A stretch of DNA of 64,000 bases. Origin: an uncultured Ectothiorhodospiraceae bacterium. GTDB taxonomy: Bacteria > Pseudomonadota > Gammaproteobacteria > Nitrococcales > Nitrococcaceae. The notes below the pieces were generated by a model. The model did no database searches. It was not told where the DNA came from and saw only the letters and a list, made by a program, of their open reading frames with translations. Numbering within the stretch: the stretch's first letter is position 1; each line of letters opens with the position of its first letter. The stretch covers positions 1-64,000 of the forward strand of contig CAJXKP010000011.1 in NCBI GenBank assembly GCA_913055565.1. Direction: 5' to 3'. This document shows positions 50,619 through 60,187 of the stretch, one piece after another. Position numbers and translations under genes: made by a program.

Positions 50619-53075
50619 TCAATGAGGCCGTACCGGCTGGCCCTTCCCGGAACTCGGAGCGGCCTCGTCACCCTGCCCCGGGACCTCGCTGTCCGACAGC
50701 GGCGTGGGCTCACGGGTTAGGGCCACGGACAAGATCTCGTCGATCCATCGCACGGGGCGGATGTCCAGCTTACCCTTGACATCCTTCGACACCTCCGTGA
50801 GGTCCTTACGATTCTCTTCCGGGATCAGGACCGTGTTGATGCCACCGCGCTGGGCCGCGAGCAACTTCTCCTTGAGGCCACCGATGGGCAGCACCTCGCC
50901 GCGCAGCGTGATCTCGCCGGTCATCGCCACATCGGCGCAGACTGGGATCTGCGTCAGTGCGGAGATCAACGCGGTACACATGCCCGTACCCGCGCTCGGA
51001 CCATCCTTAGGGGTGGCTCCTTCGGGCACATGGATATGGATGTCCCGGTTCTGGTAGAACTCAGGCTCGATACCCAGGGCCTGCACGCGAGACCGCACGA
51101 TGGTGGTGGCGGCCTCAATCGACTCCCGCATGACCTCGCCAAGTTGACCGGTTCGCTGCGTCTTGCCCGTGCCAGACACGACCGCAGCTTCGATAGTGAG
51201 TAGCTCACCCCCTACCTCGGTCCAGGCGAGACCAGTCACTCGGCCGATCTGGTCCTCTTCCCCGGCGAGGCCATAACGGAATTGGCGAACACCGAGATAC
51301 TTATCGAGGTTTTGCGTCGTGACATAGGCCCGCTTGGGCTTGCCAGTGGTTTTGCCTTTGTCCGCAACATTCGAGCGTACGACCTTACGCGCCACGCGAG
51401 AGACCTCGCGCTCGAGGTTACGTACGCCGGCCTCGCGGGTGTAGTGGCGCACCATATCGCGCATCGCGTTCTCGCTGACCTCGAGCTCGTTCTTCTTGAG
51501 CCCGTTGGCCTTGATCTGCTTCGGCAGCAGATACCGCTCGGCGATCGCGACCTTCTCCTCCTCGGTATATCCGGGCAGGCGAATGATCTCCATGCGATCC
51601 AGCAGCGGTGCCGGGATATCCATGGTGTTCGCCGTACACACGAACATAATGTCCGAGAGATCGAATTCCACCTCGAGGTAATGATCGGTGAACTTGGCGT
51701 TCTGTTCCGGGTCCAGCACCTCTAGCAACGCCGAGGCCGGATCACCGCGGAAATCCATCGCCATCTTGTCCACCTCATCGAGGAGGAAGAGCGGATTGCG
51801 GACACCGGTCTTGGTCAGATTTTGGATGATCTTACCCGGCAGCGACCCGATGTAGGTCCGCCGGTGACCGCGGATCTCCGCCTCATCACGCACACCGCCA
51901 AGCGACATACGGGTGAAGCGGCGATTGATCGAGCGGGCGATGGACTGCCCCAGCGACGTCTTACCCACGCCCGGCGGGCCGACGAGGCAGAGGATGGGAC
52001 CTTTGAGCTTGCGCTTACGCTTTTGCACCGCGAGGTGCTCAAGGATGCGCTCCTTGACCTTCTCGAGCCCGTAGTGGTCCGCATCGAGGACCTTCTGCGC
52101 GCGCGTCAGATCGTGGCGCACGCGCGTCTTGGCCTGCCACGGGATATCCACCATCCATTCGAGGTAGTTGCGCACGACTGTCGCCTCTGCGGACATCGGC
52201 GACATCATCTTGAACTTACTCAGCTCCTGCTCGGCCTTCTCGCGGGCCTCCTCGGACATGCCCGAGTCCTTGATCTTCTGCTCGAGATCCTCGATCTCGT
52301 TGGGCACATCCTCGAGTTCGCCCAGCTCCTTCTGAATGGCCTTCATCTGCTCATTCAGATAGTACTCGCGCTGGGACTTCTCCATCTGCTGCTTGACGCG
52401 ACTGCGAATCCGCTTCTCGACCTGGAGGATGTCGAGCTCACCCTCAATGAGCCCCATCAGGTGCTCCAGACGCTGCCGCGTGTCGGCGACCTCAAGGATG
52501 CCCTGCTTTTGCTCGATCTTGAGGGACATGTGCGCCGCCACGGTATCGGCGAGCCGGCCGGGCTCCTCGATGCCCTGTAGCGACGACAGGATCTCCTGGG
52601 GCACCTTCTTATTGAGCTTGACGTACTGATCAAACAGCGACATCAACGAGCGCGTCATTACCTCGACTTCGCGATCATCGCTGTAATCCGGCTCCGGCAC
52701 GGCCGCGGTCGTCGCCACGAAATAGTCACCCTCAACGGTGATCGCCTCCACCTCAGCGCGCTGCGCGCCCTCCACAAGGACCTTTACGGTGCCATCGGGC
52801 AGCTTGAGCATCTGTAGAATATTGGCGACCGTTCCCGTGGTGTAGAGGTCATCGCGCTCGGGCTCGTCCACATCAGCGCTCTTCTGCGCCAGCAGGAGAA
52901 CGCGCTTATCCTCCTCCATGGCGGAATCGAGCGCGCGTATGGATTTCTCCCGCCCCACAAACAGCGGAATAACCATGTGGGGATAAACCACGACATCGCG
53001 CAGCGGCAGAACTGCCAACTGAGCGTCGTTCATACCCTGCTCGGGCCGTACCACGTCCGTCGACTCGCTCGTCAT
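50619..53075 (-). CDS. lon: ATP-dependent protease Lon
   Basis: Cytosolic AAA+ serine protease for damaged and regulatory proteins. It is 818 residues: an N-terminal LAN domain (about 18-215, LPLRDVVVYPHMVIPLFVGR), a coiled-coil region (about 240-315), an AAA+ domain with Walker A GPPGVGKT (about 367-374) and FLLDEVDK, and a C-terminal protease domain. The catalytic dyad is the Ser of PKDGPSAG and the Lys of GGLKEKL. The C-terminus has an extra acidic/Pro-rich tail. It stands between clpX and hupB; a sigma-32 promoter precedes it. Confidence 0.98.
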   Translation of the reverse strand: MTSESTDVVRPEQGMNDAQLAVLPLRDVVVYPHMVIPLFVGREKSIRALDSAMEEDKRVLLLAQKSADVDEPERDDLYTTGTVANILQMLKLPDGTVKVLVEGAQRAEVEAITVEGDYFVATTAAVPEPDYSDDREVEVMTRSLMSLFDQYVKLNKKVPQEILSSLQGIEEPGRLADTVAAHMSLKIEQKQGILEVADTRQRLEHLMGLIEGELDILQVEKRIRSRVKQQMEKSQREYYLNEQMKAIQKELGELEDVPNEIEDLEQKIKDSGMSEEAREKAEQELSKFKMMSPMSAEATVVRNYLEWMVDIPWQAKTRVRHDLTRAQKVLDADHYGLEKVKERILEHLAVQKRKRKLKGPILCLVGPPGVGKTSLGQSIARSINRRFTRMSLGGVRDEAEIRGHRRTYIGSLPGKIIQNLTKTGVRNPLFLLDEVDKMAMDFRGDPASALLEVLDPEQNAKFTDHYLEVEFDLSDIMFVCTANTMDIPAPLLDRMEIIRLPGYTEEEKVAIAERYLLPKQIKANGLKKNELEVSENAMRDMVRHYTREAGVRNLEREVSRVARKVVRSNVADKGKTTGKPKRAYVTTQNLDKYLGVRQFRYGLAGEEDQIGRVTGLAWTEVGGELLTIEAAVVSGTGKTQRTGQLGEVMRESIEAATTIVRSRVQALGIEPEFYQNRDIHIHVPEGATPKDGPSAGTGMCTALISALTQIPVCADVAMTGEITLRGEVLPIGGLKEKLLAAQRGGINTVLIPEENRKDLTEVSKDVKGKLDIRPVRWIDEILSVALTREPTPLSDSEVPGQGDEAAPSSGKGQPVRPH

Positions 53076-53135
53076 AGGATTCCTCGTCGCCGAAAGAGAC
53101 CGCTACTAGCGGCCTAGGCTGTGCTATTACTCAGA

Positions 53136-53164
53136 AGGTGGGGGCGCGCCGAGCGGGTTTCAAT
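53136..53164 (-). promoter_or_regulatory. Heat-shock (sigma-32) promoter of lon
   Basis: On the minus strand ATTGAAA (53164-53158), a 14-base spacer and CCCCACCT (53143-53136). These match the sigma-32 consensus CTTGAAA / CCCCATNT at six of seven and at all but one defined position, with spacing in the usual 13-17 range. The predicted leader is about 50 nt. GC hairpins (GGGGCGC/GCGCCCC around 53141-53174, and GTGGCG/CGCCAC 53175-53210) overlap or precede it and may form the 3' end of clpX. Confidence 0.65.
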
Positions 53165-53241
53165 CCGGCGCCCCGTGGCGAGTCGGTGGCTGACGCCGCT
53201 AGGCCGCCACGCGATTCACCGTTCACTCAGGGCGGGAGGGC

Positions 53242-54531
53242 TTAGTCCGAGGCAGCTGCGGACTGCTCGGGGGACTGCTCGTTGCTGCCGTAGATGACGT
53301 AGGGCTTGGACTCACCACGAATCACCGCATCGTCGATGACGACCTTACTAACATTCTCCATGGAGGGGAGATCGTACATCGTGTCGAGCAGTGTATGCTC
53401 AACCAGCGTCCGCAGCCCGCGGGCGCCCGTACCCCGCTCGATAGCCTTCTGTGCGATCGCCGCCAGCGCCTCGTCGCGGAACTCCAGCTCCACGCCCTCC
53501 ATCTCGAAGAGCTTGTAGAACTGCTTCACAAGGGCATTCTTCGGCTCGCGCAGGATCCGCATGAGCGCCCCCTGATCGAGCTCGTCAAGCGTCGCGATAA
53601 CGGGCATACGGCCCACGAACTCGGGTATCAGGCCGTATTTAATAAGATCTTCGGGCTCGATGTCGCGCAGCGTTTCGCCCACACTCTTCTGTTCCTGCGA
53701 GGTCTTAATATCAGCCGAGAAGCCGATACCGCCAACCTCCGAGCGCTCTTGGATGATCTTGTCCAGCCCCGCGAAGGCACCACCGCAGATAAACAGCATG
53801 TTGCCGGTATGAACCTGCAGGAACTCCTGCTGCGGGTGCTTGCGACCACCTTGCGGCGGCACGGAAGCGGTCGTTCCCTCGATCAGCTTCAACAGCGCCT
53901 GCTGCACGCCCTCGCCAGAGACGTCCCGCGTGATCGATGGGTTGTCGGACTTACGCGAGATCTTGTCGATCTCGTCGATATAGACGATCCCCTGTTGTGC
54001 CTTCTCGACATCGTAGTCGCACTTCTGCATCAGCTTCTGGATGATGTTCTCAACATCCTCGCCGACGTAGCCCGCCTCCGTTAGCGTGGTGGCGTCCGCG
54101 ATGGTGAACGGCACATCAAGCAGGCGAGCCAGCGTCTCGGCGAGCAGCGTCTTGCCGGAGCCCGTTGGGCCAATCAGCAAGATATTGCTCTTGGCGAGTT
54201 CGACGTCGGATTTGCTTTGCGACGCCCCGATGCGCTTGTAGTGGTTGTAGACGGCCACCGATAGCGTCTTCTTGGCATCATCCTGGCCAATCACGTACTC
54301 CCCTAGAACATCCTTGATCTCTTGGGGCGTGGGCAGTTCGCTACGACCCTCGGATGAGCTCTCCTCCATCTCCTCGCGGATGATGTCATTACACAGCTCA
54401 ACGCACTCGTCGCAGACGAAAACGGACGGACCCGCGATTAGCTTGCGCACCTCGTGCTGGCTCTTACCGCAGAAGGAGCAGTAAAGCAGCTTGCCACCGT
54501 CGTCGCCCCGACCGTTCTCTTTGTCTGTCAT
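53242..54531 (-). CDS. clpX: ClpXP protease ATP-binding subunit ClpX
   Basis: AAA+ unfoldase that feeds ClpP. It is 429 residues. The N-terminal zinc-binding domain has Cys18, Cys21, Cys40 and Cys43 (YCSFCGKS ... FVCDEC). The AAA module shows Walker A GPTGSGKT (about 118-125), pore loop GYVGEDV (about 152-158), IDEIDKI and the LF/IGF-like ClpP-contact loop GGIGFSADI. It follows clpP by 150 bases in the tig-clpP-clpX-lon order. Confidence 0.98.
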   Translation of the reverse strand: MTDKENGRGDDGGKLLYCSFCGKSQHEVRKLIAGPSVFVCDECVELCNDIIREEMEESSSEGRSELPTPQEIKDVLGEYVIGQDDAKKTLSVAVYNHYKRIGASQSKSDVELAKSNILLIGPTGSGKTLLAETLARLLDVPFTIADATTLTEAGYVGEDVENIIQKLMQKCDYDVEKAQQGIVYIDEIDKISRKSDNPSITRDVSGEGVQQALLKLIEGTTASVPPQGGRKHPQQEFLQVHTGNMLFICGGAFAGLDKIIQERSEVGGIGFSADIKTSQEQKSVGETLRDIEPEDLIKYGLIPEFVGRMPVIATLDELDQGALMRILREPKNALVKQFYKLFEMEGVELEFRDEALAAIAQKAIERGTGARGLRTLVEHTLLDTMYDLPSMENVSKVVIDDAVIRGESKPYVIYGSNEQSPEQSAAASD

Positions 54532-54585
54532 TAGCTAACCTCGAACGCAGGCGTATAGCCTGTCTCTGACGATGCCTTGTTTGCA

Positions 54586-54614
54586 GTCGCCACGCAAGAA
54601 GCGGGCGCTCCTAT
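54586..54614 (-). repeat. Possible degenerate REP element between clpP and clpX
   Basis: Read on the minus strand: ATAGGAGC head, imperfect stem GCCCGC/GCGTGGC around TTCTT, then GAC. It has the same format as the elements at 37535-37759, but with mismatches in the stem. It is extragenic, which supports the call. Confidence 0.35.
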
Positions 54615-54681
54615 CGGCTGGGACTCCAACTACTGATTAGGGGTTCCTGACGCTCGCACCGGACGCCGGCGACAGGGGGCC

Positions 54682-55317
54682 TCACTCGCTGGTCAACGCC
54701 GCGCGGTCATTCAGGACCCGATCGATGAGCCCGTATTCCCTACCCGCCTCGGCGGACATAAAGTTATCGCGCTCGGTGTCCTGCTGCACCTGCTCGACAT
54801 CCCGCCCGGTATGGTGGGCCATAATCCCGTTGAGCCGCTCCCGCATGGACAGGATCTCACGGGCATGGATATCCACATCGGTCGCCTGACCCTGGAAGCC
54901 GCCGAGCGGCTGATGGATCATGAGACGCGAGTTGGGCAGCGCGTAGCGCTTGCCGGCGGCGCCGCCGGTCAGCAGCAGTGCGCCCATGCTAGCGGCCTGC
55001 CCGATACAGAGCGTGCTCACGTCGGGCTTGACGAACTGCATGGTATCGTAGATCGCCAGCCCGGCGCTCACGACGCCACCGGGGGAGTTGATATAGAAGT
55101 GGATATCCTTGTCCGGATTCTCAGACTCAAGGAACAGCAATTGCGCGATCAGCAGGTTGGCCTGATGATCCTCGACCGGGCCGACCATGAAGATGACCCG
55201 CTCCTTGAGCAGTCGTGAGAAGATGTCATAGGCGCGCTCGCCGCGCGAGGTCTGCTCGACGACCATGGGCACGAGGCCCTGGGCCATGGGATCGGTACTA
55301 CGCTCGTCGTCGGCCAT
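54682..55317 (-). CDS. clpP: ATP-dependent Clp protease proteolytic subunit ClpP
   Basis: Serine protease barrel of the ClpXP machine. From ATG 55317 (AGGAGG at six bases, inside the end of tig) it has 211 residues. The catalytic triad is visible as Ser110 (GQAASMGA), His135 ([10 protein letters not shown]) and an Asp in the C-terminal [10 protein letters not shown] segment. The acidic N-terminus may be removed in maturation. It is one base downstream of the tig stop. Confidence 0.98.
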   Translation of the reverse strand: MADDERSTDPMAQGLVPMVVEQTSRGERAYDIFSRLLKERVIFMVGPVEDHQANLLIAQLLFLESENPDKDIHFYINSPGGVVSAGLAIYDTMQFVKPDVSTLCIGQAASMGALLLTGGAAGKRYALPNSRLMIHQPLGGFQGQATDVDIHAREILSMRERLNGIMAHHTGRDVEQVQQDTERDNFMSAEAGREYGLIDRVLNDRAALTSE

Positions 55318-55318
55318 G

Positions 55319-56638
55319 CTAGTCCTCCTGGTTCGCCGTCTCGGCGCGGCCCATGAGCTCGTCGAAGCCCATGGGCTTATCGGTGATTTGTGCCCGCTCA
55401 AGGATCCAGTCGACAACCTGATCCTCCATGACCTGGACCTCAAGGCCCTGCATCTTCTGGCGATCCTGCTGATACGACTGTAGGACCTGCTGTGGATCCT
55501 GTGAGTTCGCGGCAACCTGTTGCAGTGCCTGCTGGAGGCGCTGCTGGTCGAGCTCTAGCTCTTCGCTGCGGACGACCTCGTTGACCAACAGGCCGAGTGA
55601 AACACGCCGCCGCGCCTCCTCCTGGAAGTGCTCGTCCGGCCACTCCATCTGCTCGGGATCTTGGCCGTACTGGCGCATGCGCTGCTTGGTCTGCTCGCGC
55701 AGCTGCTCCACTTCGCCGTCGATAAGGACCTGAGGCAGATCGATGGGATTGAGCCGCACGAGCTCATCCATGACCTGGCGCTTGCACTGCGAGTGCACGG
55801 CCTGGTCGCGCTCGCTCTCCAGCGATTGCTGGACCCGATTACGCAGCTCCTCGACGCCGCCCTCCAGCCCAAGGCGCTCAGCGAAGGCGTCGTCGAGCTC
55901 CGGCAACTGCGCCGTCTCGACATTCTTAACGGTGACGTTGAAGACCGCCGTCTTACCGGCGATCGCCTCGTCTGGGAACTCGTCTGGGAAGGTAAACTCG
56001 ACGACCGGGGTGTCGTTGATGCTGACCCCGATGAGCTGGTTCTCGAAGTCCACCGGCATCTGCCCGGAACCGAGCTCAGTCACCACATCCTCGGCCGAAT
56101 TGCCCTCAAAGCCCTCGCCATCGATGGCACCCTCGAAATCGAAGGTGGCTCGATCACCCTCCTTGGCCGGGGTGTCGACAGGGACATAATCGGCATGTTG
56201 GCGACGCAACCGGTCGATCACGTTATCAACATCGGTGGCCGTGACCTCGACGCTGGGCCGCTCGGCCTCAATGGCCTCGACGTTGCCAACCTCGATACTC
56301 GGGATCACCTCGAAGGTCGCCTCATACTGGAGGTCACTGCCCTCCGCCATACTGACCGGCTCGATATGCGGCTGCCCAGCCGGCTTGAGCCCTTCCTGCT
56401 CCAAGGCCTCACCGTAGCTGCGCTCAAGGACCTCACTGACGACCTCGTTACGCACCTGGGGACCATAGCGCTTTTGAACGACCTTAAGCGGTACCTTACC
56501 CGGCCGAAACCCATCCAGCCGGACCTGGCCCCGCAAGCGCTTGAGGCGATTCTCAACCTCGTCCTCAACCCGCTGGGCCGGGACTTGGACCGTCATCTTT
56601 CGCTCAAGACCCTGAGTGGTCTCCACCGATACTTCCAT
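55319..56638 (-). CDS. tig: Trigger factor
   Basis: Ribosome-bound chaperone with peptidyl-prolyl isomerase activity. It is 439 residues. The ribosome-binding tail loop [17 protein letters not shown] (about 44-60) carries the family FRxGKxP motif. A FKBP-type PPIase domain (about 160-245, [21 protein letters not shown]) follows, then the helical C-terminal chaperone domain. It is the first gene of tig-clpP-clpX. A TACAAT -10 (56713-56708, minus strand) lies upstream with a poor -35. Confidence 0.97.
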   Translation of the reverse strand: MEVSVETTQGLERKMTVQVPAQRVEDEVENRLKRLRGQVRLDGFRPGKVPLKVVQKRYGPQVRNEVVSEVLERSYGEALEQEGLKPAGQPHIEPVSMAEGSDLQYEATFEVIPSIEVGNVEAIEAERPSVEVTATDVDNVIDRLRRQHADYVPVDTPAKEGDRATFDFEGAIDGEGFEGNSAEDVVTELGSGQMPVDFENQLIGVSINDTPVVEFTFPDEFPDEAIAGKTAVFNVTVKNVETAQLPELDDAFAERLGLEGGVEELRNRVQQSLESERDQAVHSQCKRQVMDELVRLNPIDLPQVLIDGEVEQLREQTKQRMRQYGQDPEQMEWPDEHFQEEARRRVSLGLLVNEVVRSEELELDQQRLQQALQQVAANSQDPQQVLQSYQQDRQKMQGLEVQVMEDQVVDWILERAQITDKPMGFDELMGRAETANQED

Positions 56639-56756
56639 TCAACACCTCGCTCGATCAGGTGCCGCGCCATGCCCGGCGACACAGGCTGCACCGCCGAAAG
56701 CTCCCAATTGTACAAAGGCGTTTCGCGCGCGATAAGTAGCGGCGCGAACACCAACG

Positions 56757-56787
56757 AAAAAGGCCCGTGGGCATCGCCACGGGCCTT
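56757..56787 (-). terminator. Rho-independent terminator after the tRNA cluster
   Basis: On the minus strand an 11-bp stem AAGGCCCGTGG/CCACGGGCCTT (56787-56777 with 56770-56760) has a six-base loop, and the T-run continues to 56757. It separates tRNA-Lys from tig. Confidence 0.92.
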
Positions 56788-56791
56788 GAGC

Positions 56792-56867
<76 letters not shown>

Positions 56868-56874
56868 GATTGAT

Positions 56875-56951
56875 TGGGGTGAGCGATGGGACTTGAACCC
56901 ACGACCACCGGAGCCACAATCCGGAGCTCTACCAGCTGAGCTACGCCCACC
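56875..56951 (-). tRNA. tRNA-His (anticodon GTG)
   Basis: A 77-nt cloverleaf including the extra G-1 opposite C73 that marks tRNA-His. The anticodon loop is T-T-GTG-G-C on CCGGA/TCCGG. CCA is encoded. Confidence 0.97.
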
Positions 56952-56980
56952 ATTGTTACCCATGCCCGACGCATCGGAAC

Positions 56981-57057
56981 TGGTGCGCCCGGCAGGATTC
57001 GAACCTGCAACCTTCGGCTTAGAAGGCCGATGCTCTATCCGTTTGAGCTACGAGCGC
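56981..57057 (-). tRNA. tRNA-Arg (anticodon TCT)
   Basis: A 77-nt cloverleaf, acceptor GCGCTCG with the 3' strand CGGGCGC (one G-U pair), anticodon loop C-T-TCT-A-A on TCGGC/GCCGA, CCA encoded. It reads AGA and AGG. Confidence 0.97.
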
Positions 57058-57090
57058 TCGTCTTTTGCCGAGACCCGTCGACCTCGGTGT

Positions 57091-57167
<77 letters not shown>

Positions 57168-57212
57168 GGGCGCGGACGGCTTGCCGCCCAGTCCCGATAA
57201 TAGGAGTGGAGG

Positions 57213-57241
57213 ATATTACGCACGGCATCCAGAGACGTCAA
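57213..57241 (-). promoter_or_regulatory. Sigma-70 promoter of the Pro-Arg-His-Lys tRNA operon
   Basis: TTGACG (57241-57236), a 17-base spacer and TAATAT (57218-57213), about 40 bases before the first tRNA. A second -10-like TATTAT follows at about 57202-57197. Confidence 0.7.
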
Positions 57242-57337
57242 ACCCTGGCTTGTGGCGGTTCAGGCGGCGTGCGAGAATCCAAGAGCCTTGTCAACGGTGT
57301 AATGGTCCGGCTGGCAATCTAACCGAGGAGACAGCCG

Positions 57338-58189
57338 ATGGCGGCGGAAATCATCGACGGTAAGGCCATCGCGGCTGACCTAAGGCGCGAGGCCCGCGAA
57401 GCGGTGGAGCAGCGTCTCAGCCAGGGCCGACGCCGACCAGGCTTGGCCGTTGTGTTGGTCGGCGAGGACGGTCCCTCGCAGATCTACGTTAAGCACAAGC
57501 GGCGGGATTGCTCCGAGGTAGGATTCGTCTCAGAGCAGCACGACCTGCCAGCCAACACCAGCGAACAGGAGCTGCTCGCCTGCGTCGACGCCCTCAACAG
57601 TGCGGACCACATCGACGGCGTCCTGGTGCAGACACCCCTGCCCGAACATATTGATCCGCACTCGGTCATCAACCGGATCGACCCGGCGAAGGACGTCGAT
57701 GGCTTCCATCCCGAGAACGTCGGCCGGCTCGCGCTCGGACTGCCGGGCCTACGCTCGTGCACACCGCAGGGCATTATGACGATGCTGGCCCGCACCGGAC
57801 GCGAGCTGACGGGGCTGGACGCGGTCATCCTCGGCCGCTCGAGTATTGTTGGCCGCCCGATGAGCCTGGAGCTACTCAACGCGGGCTGCACGATTACGGT
57901 ATGCCATAGCCGTACCCAGGGATTGGCCGGTAAGGTTAGTCAAGCCGATCTGGTCGTGGCGGCCGTCGGCCGCGAGGGCCTCGTCAAAGGGGATTGGATC
58001 AAACCGGGCGCCGCGGTTATCGATGTCGGCATGAACCGCAATGCTGACGGCAAGGTGGTCGGCGATGTGGATTTCCAAGCGGCCGCCGAGCGCGCGGACT
58101 GGATCTCCCCCGTACCAGGGGGCGTTGGGCCGATGACCCGGGCGTCGCTATTACGCAACACCCTCAGTGCGGCACAGGCGGCGGACTGA
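57338..58189 (+). CDS. folD: Bifunctional methylenetetrahydrofolate dehydrogenase / cyclohydrolase
   Basis: Interconverts 5,10-methylene- and 10-formyl-THF with NADP. It is 283 residues. The catalytic [13 protein letters not shown] (Tyr-x3-Lys, about 50-62), VQTPLPEHI (about 97-105), DVDGFHPEN and the Rossmann [10 protein letters not shown] (about 166-175) are intact. The end is [14 protein letters not shown] 57338 follows GAGGAG. It is alone on the plus strand beside the divergent tRNA operon. Confidence 0.98.
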   Translation: MAAEIIDGKAIAADLRREAREAVEQRLSQGRRRPGLAVVLVGEDGPSQIYVKHKRRDCSEVGFVSEQHDLPANTSEQELLACVDALNSADHIDGVLVQTPLPEHIDPHSVINRIDPAKDVDGFHPENVGRLALGLPGLRSCTPQGIMTMLARTGRELTGLDAVILGRSSIVGRPMSLELLNAGCTITVCHSRTQGLAGKVSQADLVVAAVGREGLVKGDWIKPGAAVIDVGMNRNADGKVVGDVDFQAAAERADWISPVPGGVGPMTRASLLRNTLSAAQAAD

Positions 58190-58390
58190 GCAAGCGTTGG
58201 GAAGCGCTCACTGGCGGGCTGAGGAGGTCCTTGGCAACGGCAACGGCCACCATCCCTTTAATGCTCTGCCGCGACCCTTGGCCGCATGACGACAATTTCG
58301 AGGACGGTGCGATAGGTTAGGCGACAGTCCGTCGCCAAGCGCTAGCGCGTGCGGCGGGGTGACAGGCGGCTCGATCACGGGATGCAACGC

Positions 58391-58822
58391 ATGGCGAAGA
58401 AGACAGAACAACGACGATTCGTGCGACTTCCCTTTCGCCGCGAGGCGACCCTGGAAGGCCCCGAGGGAAGCGTTGATGCGACACTTGAGGACATTAGTCT
58501 CAACGGCGTTCGTCTCAAGCTCAACGGGGCACGTCCCGGCCCGGAGGAGGCTCGCTACCGGCTAATCGTCGCGTTGTCGCCCGGGTTAACGGTCCGCATG
58601 GAGTTAAGCGTGGTCCACGGCCAGGATGCAAGCGCCGGTTTCCAATGCCACCGCATGGATAGCGAGAGTCTGGCGAGCCTCAAGCGGATGCTGGCGCTGT
58701 ACTACGGTGAGGGCAGCGAGGCCATGACGGCGGAGCTCAATCGGCTGCAGTCGCTTATTCGGGTTAAAGGTAACCCCTCGGAGCAAGACTCGACCACGGG
58801 TGCTAATCACTTGCCTGGCTGA
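58391..58822 (+). CDS. PilZ domain protein (predicted c-di-GMP binding)
   Basis: A 143-residue protein starting MAKKTEQRRFVRLPFRREATL. The RxxxR-type motif (RRFVR, about 8-12) and the DxSxxG motif (EDISLNG, about 35-41) that together clasp cyclic di-GMP are both present, so ligand binding is likely. A C-terminal helix and polar tail follow the beta-barrel. Upstream in-frame starts (58349, 58382) lack ribosome sites. A GGCGAC/GTCGCC hairpin (58320-58336) lies in the 200-base upstream gap. The partner pathway is unknown. It converges with radA. Confidence 0.85.
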   Translation: MAKKTEQRRFVRLPFRREATLEGPEGSVDATLEDISLNGVRLKLNGARPGPEEARYRLIVALSPGLTVRMELSVVHGQDASAGFQCHRMDSESLASLKRMLALYYGEGSEAMTAELNRLQSLIRVKGNPSEQDSTTGANHLPG

Positions 58823-58828
58823 GATTAC

Positions 58829-60187
58829 TCAGCGCAGCGCGTCGATAGCCTCCGCGAGACGATCAGCCGTAATGAGGGTCAGCGACGACGGGCACTGACT
58901 CGCGGGCGGCTGATTCTTGGCCGGGATCAGGGCATAACGAAAGCCATGCTTAGCCGCCTCGGCCAGGCGCTCCGACCCGTTCGGGACGGGCCGAATCTCG
59001 CCGGCCAGGCCCACCTCACCGAACATCACCCAATCGTGAGGGATCGGCTGGTCCCTGAGGCTCGAGAGCACACTGAGCAGAATCGGCAGATCGCTCGCCG
59101 TCTCGCTTATCTGCACGCCGCCGACGGCGTTGATAAATACGTCGTCGCCGCCCGTGGCGACCCCCCCGTGGCGATGCAATACCGCCAGGAGCATGGCCAG
59201 GCGATTACCATCAACCCCCACCGCCACCCGGCGCGGCTGCGACGCGGGGCTCTCGGCAACGAGCGCCTGGATCTCCACCAACAACGGGCGCGTGCCTTCG
59301 CGGGTGACCATGACCCCGCTGCCTGGCACCGGGGTCTCATGGCGCGTGAGGAAGATGGCCGAGGGGTTTTTGACCTCCTTGAGGCCATGATCAAGCATGG
59401 CGAAGACACCCAGCTCATTGGCGGCGCCGAAGCGATTCTTCACCGCCCGGAGTAGCCGATGACGGCTGCCGGAATCACTCTCGAAGTAGAGCACGGTATC
59501 AACCATGTGCTCCAGGACCCGCGGCCCCGCGATCTGCCCGTCCTTGGTCACGTGACCAACCAGGAACAACACGGTCCCGGTCTGCTTGGCGAAACGAACC
59601 AGCCGCGCCGACGACTCGCGGACCTGGACGACCGAGCCGGGCGCCGAGCCGACGGCCTCGCAATGCAACGTTTGTATGGAGTCCACCACCAATACCGACG
59701 GTTGGATGCGCTCGGCGGCCGCGAGAACGGGCTCGACGGCGGTCTCCGCGAGCAGTTGGAGCCCGGCCTCAGCCACACCAATGCGCTCGGCGCGCAGCCG
59801 AACCTGCTCTAACGATTCCTCACCACTGACATAGAGCGCACCGCCATCGCGTGCCAGCCCGGCCACGGTCTCGAGCAACAGTGTGGACTTACCGATACCC
59901 GGATCGCCGCCAAGCAACACGACCCCGCCGCGGACCAGGCCACCACCGAGCACCCGGTCGAGCTCGCCGGTGCCCGTACCAATCCGCGTCTCGCTCTCCG
60001 CCTGAATCTCCGGAAGCCGTTTCACGGTTGGCTCGCCGCCATACTGACCGCGCCCCGAAGCCGGGGCGGCAACAGCCTCCTCCAGGCTATTCCAGGCACC
60101 ACAACCCGGGCACTGGCCTGCCCACTTAGGGGTAGTACCGCCACACTCGCGACAGACGAACGAACTCCTAGGGCGCGCCGGTGCCAT
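58829..60187 (-). CDS. radA: DNA repair protein RadA (Sms)
   Basis: RecA-like branch-migration helicase. It is 452 residues with an N-terminal C4 zinc finger (Cys12, Cys15, Cys26, Cys29), Walker A GGDPGIGKST (about 92-101), the RadA-specific KNRFG motif (about 255-259) and a C-terminal Lon-protease-like domain in which the catalytic serine and lysine are not conserved. ATG 60187 overlaps the end of alr by 20 bases. Confidence 0.97.
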   Translation of the reverse strand: MAPARPRSSFVCRECGGTTPKWAGQCPGCGAWNSLEEAVAAPASGRGQYGGEPTVKRLPEIQAESETRIGTGTGELDRVLGGGLVRGGVVLLGGDPGIGKSTLLLETVAGLARDGGALYVSGEESLEQVRLRAERIGVAEAGLQLLAETAVEPVLAAAERIQPSVLVVDSIQTLHCEAVGSAPGSVVQVRESSARLVRFAKQTGTVLFLVGHVTKDGQIAGPRVLEHMVDTVLYFESDSGSRHRLLRAVKNRFGAANELGVFAMLDHGLKEVKNPSAIFLTRHETPVPGSGVMVTREGTRPLLVEIQALVAESPASQPRRVAVGVDGNRLAMLLAVLHRHGGVATGGDDVFINAVGGVQISETASDLPILLSVLSSLRDQPIPHDWVMFGEVGLAGEIRPVPNGSERLAEAAKHGFRYALIPAKNQPPASQCPSSLTLITADRLAEAIDALR

